A stretch of DNA of 64,000 nt from Marinobacter sp. THAF197a (GTDB lineage Bacteria; Pseudomonadota; Gammaproteobacteria; Pseudomonadales; Oleiphilaceae). The stretch's first letter is position 1. Each line of letters begins with the position of its first letter. The translations under genes were made by a program, and so were the position numbers. Below, in pieces: positions 42,750 through 51,442 of the stretch. The stretch lies in contig NZ_CP045324.1 of assembly GCF_009363275.1 (NCBI RefSeq), forward strand, positions 3,162,001-3,226,000. Direction: 5' to 3'. The notes beneath the pieces are model-generated. The model was not told the origin of the DNA. It saw only the letters and a list, made by a program, of their open reading frames with translations, and did not search any database.

Positions 42750-42761
42750 GCGGAAACGATC

Positions 42762-43631
42762 ATGGAATCCCAGAAGCAATTCAAGCGCCGTTTCAGCTTT
42801 GAGTTTTTCCCGCCCAAGACCGATCAGGGTAAAGAAAAACTCCAGGCGGTGCGCAACCAGCTGGCCGAGGTGAACCCGGATTTTTTCTCGGTCACCTTCG
42901 GCGCCGGCGGCTCCACCCGGGACCGCACCATTGAAACGGTACTGAACCTGCACAAGCAGGGCATTTCCACAGCACCACACCTGTCCTGCGTGGGTGGTAC
43001 CCGCGCAGAGATCGGCGAGCTGCTGGATTTGTATAAAGAAAACGGCATCAACCGGATCGTCGCCCTGCGCGGCGACCTGCCCTCGGGCATGGGCGCATCC
43101 GGTGAGCTGCGTTACGCCAACGAGCTGGTGGAGTTCATCCGGGAGCACAGCGGTGATCACTTCAACCTGGAAGTGGCCGCCTACCCTGAGTTCCACCCCC
43201 AGGCCCGTAACGCCGAGGAAGACCTGAAGAACTTCGCACGGAAGGTACAGGCCGGTGCCAATAGCGCCATCACCCAGTATTTCTTCAATGCCGACAGTTA
43301 CTTCTACTTCATCGACCGCCTGGAGAAGATGGGCGTCACCATTCCGGTGGTGCCGGGCATCATGCCCATCGTCAACTTCTCCAGCCTGGTGCGGTTCTCG
43401 GATATGTGCGGTGCGGAAATCCCCCGCTGGATCCGCAAGCAGCTCGAAGCCTACGGCGACGACACCGACAGCATCCGCAAGTTCGGCGAAGACGTGGTCA
43501 CCGAGATGTGTGAGAAGCTGCTGAAAGCCGGGGCGCCCGGGCTGCACTTCTACACCCTGAACCAGGCTGAACCCAGTATCTCCATCTGGAAGAATCTGGG
43601 CATCAGCGACCGGGAGAAGATCGCTTTCTGA
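42762..43631 (+). CDS. metF: 5,10-methylenetetrahydrofolate reductase
   Basis: A 289-residue FAD enzyme that makes 5-methyl-THF for methionine synthesis. Seen: FSFEFFPPKTDQGKEKL, FSVTFGAGGSTRDRTIETV, HLSCVG, ALRGDLPSGMG, AAYPEFHPQA, ITQYFFNADSYFYFIDR and PGIMPIVNF. Length is normal. It is the last gene of the SAM-cycle block and is followed by a 28-bp palindromic terminator. Confidence 0.96.
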   Translation: MESQKQFKRRFSFEFFPPKTDQGKEKLQAVRNQLAEVNPDFFSVTFGAGGSTRDRTIETVLNLHKQGISTAPHLSCVGGTRAEIGELLDLYKENGINRIVALRGDLPSGMGASGELRYANELVEFIREHSGDHFNLEVAAYPEFHPQARNAEEDLKNFARKVQAGANSAITQYFFNADSYFYFIDRLEKMGVTIPVVPGIMPIVNFSSLVRFSDMCGAEIPRWIRKQLEAYGDDTDSIRKFGEDVVTEMCEKLLKAGAPGLHFYTLNQAEPSISIWKNLGISDREKIAF

Positions 43632-43642
43632 TCTGCTCCCCG

Positions 43643-43670
43643 AAGCCCTCTGCCGGCCGGCAGAGGGCTT
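43643..43670 (+). terminator. Intrinsic terminator after metF
   Basis: AAGCCCTCTGCCGG and CCGGCAGAGGGCTT form a perfect 14-bp palindromic stem, followed by TTCTCTTT. It lies 12 bases after the metF stop. Confidence 0.88.
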
Positions 43671-43848
43671 TCTCTTTCCCCTCCCCAGCGTCATAACCAA
43701 CTGATTTTCTGCAAATCCTGCTTTTCTGGTCTAGGCTGTATCTGATGTATCCCCATCAACGCTCCTCGCAAGGCAAGCGTTAAAAGCGGTTACCTGTGCG
43801 AATTGCCTTACCGGGCAAATGGAGCATAAAAAACAGAAAGGAGATCAC

Positions 43849-44607
43849 ATGAGCACGAAATGGCTGAAAACACTGGGCGCTGGTCTGGCATTGTCGGTTG
43901 CAGCGTCAACCGTTAGCGCAGAAACCCTCCGAGTGGTGACCGACCCCAGTTTTGTCCCCTTTGAAATGATGGACCAGGAAACCGGCGAGATGATCGGTTT
44001 CGACATGGATATCATCTCTGAGGTGGCCGAGCGCGCGGGCTTTGAGTACAACCTGCAGACCATGGATTTCAACGGCATTATCCCGGCCCTGCAAACCGGC
44101 AACGTGGATATCGCCATTGCCGGCATTACCATCACCGACGAACGCAAGCAGATTGTCGATTTCTCTGATCCCTACTACGACTCCGGCCTGCGGATTCTGG
44201 TGCGGGCAAACAACAGCGATGTCGACGAGCTTTCGGATCTCGAGGGCAAGAAAGTTGGCACCAAGATCGGCAGCACCAGTTACGACTTCCTGATGCAGAA
44301 CCTGGATAGCAATGGCGGTGTCACACCGTACCCGGGCAGCTCCGATATGTATATGGCGCTGATGTCCCGTGCCATTGATGCGGTGTTCTACGATGCTCCC
44401 AATGTAGGCTACTTTGCCAGCACCCGTGGCGAAGGTCGGGTTAAAACCGTCGGCCAGCTTTATGAAGGCCAGCAGTACGGTATCGCCCTGAAGAAGGGCA
44501 GCCAATGGGTGGGCCCGGTCAACGAAGCTCTGGCCTCTATTAAGGAAGACGGCACCTACAAGACCATTTACGAAAAATGGTTTGGCCCCATGCCTGAAGA
44601 CAAGTAA
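43849..44607 (+). CDS. Periplasmic amino-acid-binding protein of an ABC importer
   Basis: A 252-residue protein with a signal peptide (MSTKWLKTLGAGLALSVAASTVSA), then a type II periplasmic binding fold. LRVVTDPSFVPFEM, GFDMDIISEVAERAG, GNVDIAIAGITITDERKQIVDFSDPYY and GKKVGTKIGSTSYDF are typical of the GlnH/polar amino acid group. ATG at 43849 with AGGAG was preferred to a frame starting 30 bases earlier. Permease and ATPase genes follow at once, so an intact importer is present; the amino acid specificity cannot be read. Confidence 0.9.
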   Translation: MSTKWLKTLGAGLALSVAASTVSAETLRVVTDPSFVPFEMMDQETGEMIGFDMDIISEVAERAGFEYNLQTMDFNGIIPALQTGNVDIAIAGITITDERKQIVDFSDPYYDSGLRILVRANNSDVDELSDLEGKKVGTKIGSTSYDFLMQNLDSNGGVTPYPGSSDMYMALMSRAIDAVFYDAPNVGYFASTRGEGRVKTVGQLYEGQQYGIALKKGSQWVGPVNEALASIKEDGTYKTIYEKWFGPMPEDK

Positions 44608-44678
44608 CCCGCCATCCATTCTGGTCAGGGCGCACAACGCCCTGACCGGTTCCTCCCAACTCAACGGAGACTCACACT

Positions 44679-45350
44679 GTGGAATTCCAGTTTCAGTTTG
44701 ACTGGCAGGCAGCAATCCATGCCATTCCATTTCTGGCCAAAGGCATCCCCTACACTCTGATGATTTCCTTTGGCGGCCTGGCCATCGGCTTTGTGCTGGG
44801 CATCCTGTTCGGTTTGCTGAGCATCAACAAGAGCTGGTTCCTGCGCTGGCCCGCCATTGCCTACATCGAGATTTTTCGTGGCACGCCGATTCTGGTTCAG
44901 GTCCTGTTTATTTTCTACGGCCTGCCAGACCTGATCGGTGGGCCCATCGACCCGCTCACCGCTGGCATTGCAGCCATCGCACTCAATTCCGGCGCTTATA
45001 TTTCCGAAGTGGTGCGCGGTGGCGTGCAGTCCATCGACAAGGGCCAGACCGAAGCGGGCCTGTCTCTTGGGCTGTCCCGTACCCAAACCTTCTGGTCCAT
45101 TATCTGGCCCCAGGCGTTCCGGCGCATGATTCCGCCACTGGGCAACCAGGGCATTGTCAGCATCAAAGACACGTCCCTGTTTTCTGTCATCGGCGTAGGT
45201 GAACTGGTCCGTCAGGGGCAGGTGTACATTGCCAACACGTTTACCGCGTTCGAGGTGTATTTCGTGGTGGCACTCATGTACCTGGCCATCACCTTAACTC
45301 TGTCCCTGCTCCTGCGTTTGCTTGAGCGCCGTGGCGTAGCGTCTGTCTGA
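44679..45350 (+). CDS. Amino-acid ABC transporter permease
   Basis: A 223-residue inner-membrane protein with about five helices. Seen: AKGIPYTLMISFGGLAIGFVLGILFGLL, EIFRGTPILVQVLFIFYGLP (the HisM/GlnP EAA-type start) and the loop SEVVRGGVQSIDKGQTEAGLSLGLSRTQTFWSIIWPQAFRRMIPPLGNQ, which contacts the ATPase. Start is GTG at 44679 with ACGGAG upstream. It forms a complete importer with the genes on either side; a homodimeric permease is likely because only one permease gene is present. Confidence 0.9.
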   Translation: MEFQFQFDWQAAIHAIPFLAKGIPYTLMISFGGLAIGFVLGILFGLLSINKSWFLRWPAIAYIEIFRGTPILVQVLFIFYGLPDLIGGPIDPLTAGIAAIALNSGAYISEVVRGGVQSIDKGQTEAGLSLGLSRTQTFWSIIWPQAFRRMIPPLGNQGIVSIKDTSLFSVIGVGELVRQGQVYIANTFTAFEVYFVVALMYLAITLTLSLLLRLLERRGVASV

Positions 45351-45363
45351 AGGAGCCCGACAA

Positions 45364-46110
45364 ATGACTCAGATTGTGAAAATGAAGGGCATGAACAAGT
45401 ACTTCGGCAAACTGCATGTCCTCAAGGATATTGACCTGACCGTCGAGCAGGGAGAAGTGGTGGTGATTATCGGCGCCAGCGGCTCCGGCAAGTCCACTTT
45501 GATCCGCTGCGTGAACGGCCTTGAAGAGTATGAATCCGGCGTTTTGGAAGTAGATAACCAGAAGCTCGCGCCCAAAGGTGGCAATCAGCAGGCATTGTCG
45601 GAAATACGCAAGGAAGTGGGCATGGTGTTCCAGCAGTTCAATCTGTTCCCGCACCTGACTGTACGGAAGAACATCATGCTGGCCCCCATGAAAGTCAAAA
45701 AGGCGTCGCAGGTAGTGGCCAACGCCACCGCTGAGCGCTTGCTGGACCGGGTGGGCATCGGCAACCAGGCCGACAAATACCCCAGCCAGCTATCCGGCGG
45801 CCAGCAGCAACGGGTGGCCATCGCCCGGGCGCTGGCCATGGAACCCCGACTGATGCTGTTCGACGAACCTACCTCGGCGCTGGACCCGGAAATGATCGGA
45901 GAAGTGCTGGACGTTATGCGGGAGCTGGCCAGGGAGGGGATGACCATGATGGTGGTTACCCACGAGATGGGCTTTGCCCGGGAGGTGGCTGACCGGGTGA
46001 TCTACATTCATGAGGGCCAGATTGTTGAGGAAGGCAGGCCCGATGATGTCTTCGACAATCCCCAGAATGAACGTACTCAAGCGTTTTTGTCACGGGTGTT
46101 GGCGCACTGA
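45364..46110 (+). CDS. Amino-acid ABC transporter ATPase (GlnQ-like)
   Basis: A 248-residue ATPase: Walker A GASGSGKSTL, Q-loop VFQQFNLFPHLTV, signature LSGGQQQRVAIARAL, Walker B LMLFDEPTSALDPE and the H-switch THEMGFARE. This is the polar amino acid subfamily. It starts 14 bases after the permease gene and ends before a bidirectional terminator. Confidence 0.93.
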   Translation: MTQIVKMKGMNKYFGKLHVLKDIDLTVEQGEVVVIIGASGSGKSTLIRCVNGLEEYESGVLEVDNQKLAPKGGNQQALSEIRKEVGMVFQQFNLFPHLTVRKNIMLAPMKVKKASQVVANATAERLLDRVGIGNQADKYPSQLSGGQQQRVAIARALAMEPRLMLFDEPTSALDPEMIGEVLDVMRELAREGMTMMVVTHEMGFAREVADRVIYIHEGQIVEEGRPDDVFDNPQNERTQAFLSRVLAH

Positions 46111-46127
46111 CCCTCGCACCGGGTTTA

Positions 46128-46166
46128 TCTGGCCTCGGTAACCGTCACAAAGTTACCGAGGCCAGA
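46128..46166. terminator. Bidirectional terminator-like hairpin
   Basis: TCTGGCCTCGGTAAC (46128-46142) pairs perfectly with GTTACCGAGGCCAGA (46152-46166) around a 9-nt loop. It lies between the convergent ATPase and SDR genes and ends two bases from the SDR stop. T-runs are weak on both sides. Confidence 0.75.
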
Positions 46167-46168
46167 AC

Positions 46169-46957
46169 TCACGCCCTGGCCAGACGGAACAACAACTCCG
46201 GCGACAGCCGCTTGACCCAGAGCGCCGCCATTTCCTTGCCCTTGCCTACGGGAATCTCTCGTTTCTTCGCCTGAAGGCCCTTGAAAATCACTTCGGCGCA
46301 TTCGTTCACGTCCATGCCACCGGCAATGTCGGCATCTTCCTCACCAAAGGCAGAACCATCACCCGAAAGGGCATTGCGGGAAATATCCGTGCGAATAAAA
46401 CCGGGCGTAATGGTGGAAACCTGAACACCCTCGCCTTCCACTTCCGCACGAAGGGCATCAAAAAAGCCCATCACCGCATGCTTGGCGGCGCAATATCCGG
46501 TTCTCATGGGGGCACCGACTTTGCCGGCCACACTGGAGGTGACCGCCAAGTGCCCGGAACCGCGCTCCAGCATGTGGGGCAGTATCGCCTTGGTGAGTGC
46601 AATCTGGCCCATCACATCCACGTCCATCAGTTTCTGATAGACCGACATGTCGGTGTCTTTGCATAGAGAGCGTTGAGACACGCCGGCGTTGTTAACCAGC
46701 AGATCGATGGTACCGAATGCATCCAGCACCGCCTGCACAGCACCGGGTAAAGAGGCCCAGTCAGTAACGTCCAGGGGCAAAACCAGAACATGGTCATCCG
46801 CCAGGCCAGCCTCGCGACAGCGGCTCGCCACGCGCTCCAGTTCACTTTTGCGTCGGGCAGATAACACCAGACGCGCACTATCTTTTGCGTATCGCAGGGC
46901 CAGTGCCTCACCAATGCCGGAGGAGGCTCCGGTAATCCAGACAGTTTGTGCAGGCAT
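46169..46957 (-). CDS. Short-chain dehydrogenase/reductase
   Basis: A 262-residue classical SDR: TGASSGIG (cofactor), NNAG, catalytic S141/S142 (VTSSVAG) and Y155-x3-K159 (GYCAAKHAVMG), then PGFIRT. The DHRS7B-like layout suggests a membrane-near or lipid substrate, but this is not certain. NADP preference is likely from SARRKSEL after the second strand. It stands alone on the minus strand between the transporter and a DUF2505 gene. Confidence 0.88.
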   Translation of the reverse strand: MPAQTVWITGASSGIGEALALRYAKDSARLVLSARRKSELERVASRCREAGLADDHVLVLPLDVTDWASLPGAVQAVLDAFGTIDLLVNNAGVSQRSLCKDTDMSVYQKLMDVDVMGQIALTKAILPHMLERGSGHLAVTSSVAGKVGAPMRTGYCAAKHAVMGFFDALRAEVEGEGVQVSTITPGFIRTDISRNALSGDGSAFGEEDADIAGGMDVNECAEVIFKGLQAKKREIPVGKGKEMAALWVKRLSPELLFRLARA

Positions 46958-47070
46958 AGAGAATCAGTCCTTCCGTTGCCGGGTTCTTGTTTTGGAACGT
47001 TTGACCAAGAGACTACACCAGCTGGTACCGGCCCGCCATGACCATCGCAGGTATGGCAGTTAGCTCCGCA

Positions 47071-47559
47071 TCACAACAACTGCCGGGTAACCTCATACTC
47101 CCGCTCAATCTTTGCGTGGGAGTCTTCGGCCAGGAATTTGGCCACTTTTTTGCCGAGGAAAGGCACGTCACAATGAACGGACAAATTCACGTAGTTGATG
47201 CAGCGATTACCATTGCCCAACAAACGCATAATGCCCTTGATTCGGGCCGGCACCCCATCAATCCTTACCCGGAACTCGCAGTGCCACTCGCCATCGTCTT
47301 TCTTGAACCAGTGCTCTTCCTGGCGCACCCGGTTCCACTCCCGATGAAAGCTCGCCAGCATGCCCGGCACCGGGGCTGAGGCCATCATTTCCCGCTCAAT
47401 GACCAGCTTGGCCGCAGCATCATCCCGTTGCAGCTCAGCGACACGAAGGTTCCGGGAACCGAGCTTCTCGTTCTTTTCAATAATGTGATGCTCACTGAAG
47501 AACCGTTCGATGATGTGATCCAGCCCTACCTCATAGGGATGCTCCAGAGTCAGCTCCAT
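47071..47559 (-). CDS. DUF2505 family protein
   Basis: A 162-residue protein starting MELTLEHPYEVGLDHIIERFFSEHHI, with EWHCEFRVRIDGVPARIKG in the middle and HAKIEREYEVTRQLL at the end. This matches DUF2505, which is related to the START/SRPBCC lipid-binding fold (a beta sheet with a long C-terminal helix). No signal peptide is seen. GGAGGCGACT precedes the ATG at 47559, so the longer frame is unlikely. Role unknown; lipid or hydrophobic ligand binding is inference. Confidence 0.82.
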   Translation of the reverse strand: MELTLEHPYEVGLDHIIERFFSEHHIIEKNEKLGSRNLRVAELQRDDAAAKLVIEREMMASAPVPGMLASFHREWNRVRQEEHWFKKDDGEWHCEFRVRIDGVPARIKGIMRLLGNGNRCINYVNLSVHCDVPFLGKKVAKFLAEDSHAKIEREYEVTRQLL

Positions 47560-47772
47560 AGTCGCCTCCTGTTGTGTTGAATTCATTGTTGCTTTAGCCG
47601 GCCATCCTCACATTGGCCGCCCGAGCGAGCGTTTCTGGCATGGAAGCCATCCGACTGGTTCACACGCCACCGCTGTTCTGGGTCACACCCCGGCGCTGTT
47701 AACCGAGCGTTCCGGGAAGTATCATGGGCGGTCTCAAACAAAATGCCCCAGCCGGGACGACAGGAGAACACG

Positions 47773-49122
47773 ATGCGCAATGCTGATCTGGTCGCACGGG
47801 ACCTCAAATCCGTGTGGCACCCCTGCACCCAGATGAAAGACCACGAAAGCCTGCCGTTGATTCCCATCAAGCGCGGCGAAGGCGTGTGGTTGGAAGACTT
47901 CGAGAGCAACCGGTATATCGATGCGGTCAGTTCGTGGTGGGTGAACCTGTTCGGCCATGCCAACCCGCGCATCAACTCCGCTATCCAGGAACAGATTGGC
48001 CAGCTGGAACACGTGATTCTGGCCGGTTTTACCCATGAACCGGTGGTCAACCTGTCTGAACGCCTGATCGAAGTCACTCCTGAAGGGCTCAGCAAGTGCT
48101 TCTACGCGGATAACGGTTCATCCGCCATCGAAGCTGCCCTGAAGATGAGCTACCACTACTGGAAAAACCTGGGCCAGCCCGGCAAGAAAAACTTCGTCAA
48201 TCTCAGCAACAGCTACCACGGCGAAACCCTGGGCGCACTGGCACTCGGTGATGTGGCGCTCTATAAAGACACCTATCAGCCGCTGCTGATGGAGGTTCTT
48301 ACCGCCCCATCCCCCGATGCCTACAACAAAGAACCGGGTGAAACCGACGAAGACTACGCCCTGCGCCAGTTCGAGGCCATGGAGAAACTGCTAGCAGATC
48401 GGCACGACGAAATCTGTGCTGTGGTGGTCGAGCCCCTGATTCAGTGCGCCGGCGGCATGCGCATGCACCACCCGATATACCACACCAAGCTCCGGGAAGC
48501 CTGCGACCGCTACAACGTGCACCTGATTGCCGACGAGATCGCCGTGGGCTTTGGTCGCACCGGCACCCTGTTCGCCTGTGAACAATCCGGCATTACCCCG
48601 GATTTCATGTGCCTGTCCAAGGGCCTTACCGCCGGCTACCTGCCGTTGTCCGCCGTACTGACCACCGAAACCGTGTACAACGCCTTTTACGACGACTACG
48701 AAACCTTGCGCGCCTTCCTGCACAGCCACAGCTACACCGGCAACCCCATCGGCTGTGCCGTCGCCCTGGCCACCCTGGACATCTTCCGGGACGAAAACGT
48801 CATCGAAAACAACCGCCAGCTGTCCCGCTGCATGGCCGAATCCGTCGCCCACCTGGCCGACCACCCCAACGTCGGTGACATCCGCCAGCACGGCATGACC
48901 CTGGCCATCGAAATGGTCAAAGACAAAGCCAGTAAAACCCCGTTCCCCTGGCAGGAACGCCGGGGTCTGAAAGTCTACCAACACGCCCTCACCCGCCAGG
49001 CACTGCTACGGCCCCTGGGCAACGTGGTTTACTTCATGCCCCCGTATGTCATCACCGAAGACCAGATACGCCACCTGGCACAGGTAGCGACCGAAGGCAT
49101 CGGCATCGCGGTAAAAGGCTGA
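47773..49122 (+). CDS. bioA: Adenosylmethionine-8-amino-7-oxononanoate aminotransferase
   Basis: A 449-residue class III PLP aminotransferase. WHPCTQMKDHE near the start and SSWWVNLFGHANPRIN are BioA hallmarks, with the PLP lysine at K283 (FMCLSKGLTAGYLPLS) and LIADEIAVGFGRTG preceding it. It transfers an amino group from SAM to KAPA in biotin synthesis, a second link to the SAM cycle in this window. CAGGAG lies before the ATG at 47773. rsmE follows after nine bases, as in Pseudomonas. Confidence 0.93.
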   Translation: MRNADLVARDLKSVWHPCTQMKDHESLPLIPIKRGEGVWLEDFESNRYIDAVSSWWVNLFGHANPRINSAIQEQIGQLEHVILAGFTHEPVVNLSERLIEVTPEGLSKCFYADNGSSAIEAALKMSYHYWKNLGQPGKKNFVNLSNSYHGETLGALALGDVALYKDTYQPLLMEVLTAPSPDAYNKEPGETDEDYALRQFEAMEKLLADRHDEICAVVVEPLIQCAGGMRMHHPIYHTKLREACDRYNVHLIADEIAVGFGRTGTLFACEQSGITPDFMCLSKGLTAGYLPLSAVLTTETVYNAFYDDYETLRAFLHSHSYTGNPIGCAVALATLDIFRDENVIENNRQLSRCMAESVAHLADHPNVGDIRQHGMTLAIEMVKDKASKTPFPWQERRGLKVYQHALTRQALLRPLGNVVYFMPPYVITEDQIRHLAQVATEGIGIAVKG

Positions 49123-49131
49123 GGGCGGCCC

Positions 49132-49866
49132 ATGCGCATACCCAGGATTTTCACCGACAGCCCACTCCAGGCGGGCAGCCTCTGCGAGCTTGACGAAAAC
49201 GCCGCCAACCACGTGGGCCGGGTACTGCGCATGCAGCCAGGCCAGGAGTTGCGCCTGTTCAACGGCGACGGTCAGGACTACACCGCCACCATCACCCAGG
49301 CGGGCAAGAAAAACGTCCAGGTAGAAATAACCGGGGCAGAAACCAACAACACCGAATCTCCCCTGAACATCATCCTGGGCCAGACATTGTCCAAAGGCGA
49401 CCGGATGGATTACGCGGTGCAGAAAGCGGTCGAAATGGGCGCCACCACCATCGTGCCCCTGACCACCGAACGCTCCGATGTAAAACTCAAAGGTGACCGG
49501 GAAGAAAAACGCCTGCGCCACTGGCAGCAAGTCGCCATCAGCGCCGCCGAACAATGCGGCCGGGCGAGGGTACCGAACATACTGCCTGTAATGACCGTTG
49601 CCGAATGGCTGCAATACAGCCAGACCGCCGACCTGCGACTGGTACTCCACCACCGCACGGAGCAGTCGTTGAACACCCTCACCAAGCCGGGCAGCATTGC
49701 CCTGATGATCGGCCCGGAGGGAGGTTTGACCGCCGATGAAATCCACCTTGCAGAGCAAAACGGCTTCCTGCCCGTGGCCCTTGGCCCCCGGGTATTGCGC
49801 ACCGAAACCGCCCCGGTCGCTGCCATTGCGCTGTGCCAATGGCTGTGGGGAGACATCGGCAGCTGA
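49132..49866 (+). CDS. rsmE: 16S rRNA (uracil1498-N3)-methyltransferase
   Basis: A 244-residue SPOUT methyltransferase. Seen: MRIPRIFTDSPLQAGS, ENAANHVGRVLRMQPGQELRLFNGDG, GQTLSKGDRMDYAVQKAVEMGATTIVPL, ISAAEQCGRARVP and the SAM-binding knot IGPEGGLTADEI...LGPRVLRTETA. It methylates U1498 of 16S rRNA. It follows bioA on the same strand and is the last gene before the repeat at 49983-50085. Confidence 0.95.
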   Translation: MRIPRIFTDSPLQAGSLCELDENAANHVGRVLRMQPGQELRLFNGDGQDYTATITQAGKKNVQVEITGAETNNTESPLNIILGQTLSKGDRMDYAVQKAVEMGATTIVPLTTERSDVKLKGDREEKRLRHWQQVAISAAEQCGRARVPNILPVMTVAEWLQYSQTADLRLVLHHRTEQSLNTLTKPGSIALMIGPEGGLTADEIHLAEQNGFLPVALGPRVLRTETAPVAAIALCQWLWGDIGS

Positions 49867-49982
49867 GGTTTGTGGCCCTGATTGGCAAACCTGCGGGCAT
49901 CGCAGTCATTGACAGATCTGGCGACGACTAACATTATCCGTGTCAGACAAAACTTGGCTGACCGCCCCGAACCTGGGGTGGT

Positions 49983-50085
49983 CGGTTGGGGGACAGGTTT
50001 CCAAAACCTTGCGGAGCCATGGATGGCGGAGCAGAGCATACAGGGAAGTATTCACAGCGTGTTTTGGAAACCTGTCCCCCAACCG
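49983..50085 (+). repeat. Dispersed Y-shaped intergenic repeat, copy 2 (subtype A)
   Basis: A perfect 25-bp stem (49983-50007 with 50061-50085) closes a 53-nt loop. On the plus strand, the direction of rsmE and the DUF445 gene, two hairpins are seen: GCC-AUGGAU-GGC (50016-50027) and AUAC-AGGGAA-GUAU (50038-50051). Both loops read C-ANGGAN-G. The loop matches copy 1 (4373-4469) almost base for base, but the stem is unrelated, so it covaries. Transcription orientation is the same in both copies. Confidence 0.82.
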
Positions 50086-50121
50086 GCCGCTTGCACCCAA
50101 GAAAACAAATAAGAGCCCAGG

Positions 50122-51351
50122 ATGACAGACCTACTTACCAACCCAGAGTTTTGGCAATACCTCAGCATCCCCGTGATAGCGGCCCTGATCGGCTGGAGCA
50201 CCAACTGGCTCGCCATCAAAATGACCTTCTACCCCCTGGAATTCATTGGTAAACCACCACTCCTGGGCTGGCAAGGCATCATCCCCTCCAAAGCACGGAA
50301 AATGGCCGCCATCAGCGTCGATGCCACCATTTCCAAAATCGGCACCGTCCAGGAAATCTTCGACCAGATCGACCCCAAAGTCCTGGCCGCCCACATCATC
50401 TACACCGTCGACCCACGCATCGAAGAATACGTAGACGAACTCATGCTCCGGGAATACCCCACATTCTGGGAAAACCTGCCAGCATCCGCCCGCAAAATGG
50501 TCTACGACAGGGTTCGAAAGTCCACACCCCAACTGGTCGACAACCTGGTTGACGACATCTCAGACAACATCGAAGACCTGCTGGACATCAAAGGCATGGT
50601 CATCGAGCGCCTGGCTCGCGACAAAAAACTGCTCAACCGCATTTTCCTGGAATGCGGCGACGTAGAGTTCCGCTTCATCATCAACTCCGGCCTCTACTTC
50701 GGTTTCCTGTTCGGCTTGATCCAGATGGCCGTCTGGTACTTCTACCCCGCCATCTGGGTACTGCCCCTGTTCGGCCTTCTGGTGGGCTGGGCCACCAACT
50801 GGATTGCCCTGAACGTGATCTTCCGACCGCTTCATGAACACAAAGTGGGCCCACTTCGGCTCCAGGGCCTGTTTCTCAAGCGTCAGCCGGAAGTTGCCGA
50901 GTCTTTCTGTCACATCGTGACCCATGAAATCCTCACCGTGGGCAACATCATCAACTCCATCCTTGAAGGCCCCAAGGGCGACCGTGCCCGTAATATGGTC
51001 AAGAAACACATCAAACCCCTGGTGGATGAAACCGCTGGCATGGGCAAAGCCCTGACCCAGATGGCCTTCGGCCCGACCGGCTTTGCCACCCTGAAAAATC
51101 AGGTGGGCGAGAAAGCCATCCAGATCTCCCAAAGCTCCTTCAACAACCCGGTGTTCGAGCAGGACCGCGCCCGCGCCGTGGAATCGATCATGGTTGAGCG
51201 GATGATTGCGCTGTCATCGGAAGAGTTTCAGGATCTGCTGCGACCCTGTTTCCAGGAAGACGAAATCAAACTGATTCTGGTTGGGGCTTTTCTGGGCTTC
51301 GTCGCCGGTGTGTGCCAACTGGTATTCGTGTTTGGAGAAGCCTTCTTCTGA
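50122..51351 (+). CDS. DUF445 family membrane protein
   Basis: A 409-residue protein with an N-terminal membrane helix (about 10-31, WQYLSIPVIAALIGWSTNWLAIKM) and hydrophobic stretches near 190-235. A last helix lies at the C-terminus (LILVGAFLGFVAGVCQLVFVFG). The GWSTNWLAIKMTF and GWATNWIALNVIFRP repeats are the DUF445 signature. The role is unknown. It lies directly after the Y-shaped repeat, with a weak ribosome binding site (CCCAGG), so translation could be controlled by the upstream RNA (inference). Confidence 0.85.
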   Translation: MTDLLTNPEFWQYLSIPVIAALIGWSTNWLAIKMTFYPLEFIGKPPLLGWQGIIPSKARKMAAISVDATISKIGTVQEIFDQIDPKVLAAHIIYTVDPRIEEYVDELMLREYPTFWENLPASARKMVYDRVRKSTPQLVDNLVDDISDNIEDLLDIKGMVIERLARDKKLLNRIFLECGDVEFRFIINSGLYFGFLFGLIQMAVWYFYPAIWVLPLFGLLVGWATNWIALNVIFRPLHEHKVGPLRLQGLFLKRQPEVAESFCHIVTHEILTVGNIINSILEGPKGDRARNMVKKHIKPLVDETAGMGKALTQMAFGPTGFATLKNQVGEKAIQISQSSFNNPVFEQDRARAVESIMVERMIALSSEEFQDLLRPCFQEDEIKLILVGAFLGFVAGVCQLVFVFGEAFF

Positions 51352-51442
51352 AGCCACACAAGGCTGTGCAGGGTTGCATAACGCCACTATACTGATCCGG
51401 TGAACGGTCACTTTTAAATACACGTTAAACCGGAGGCAATGG

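Noticed and set aside
41310..43700. 796-codon open frame on the minus strand
   Set aside because: Antisense to ahcY and metF, both complete. Composition is that of a shadow frame and no family is recognised.
33814..50085. Repeats as REP/RAYT elements or miniature transposons
   Set aside because: No GTAG-type head, no target-site duplication that I can see, and no transposase or RAYT gene in the window. Stems vary between copies, which is unlike terminal inverted repeats of one transposon.
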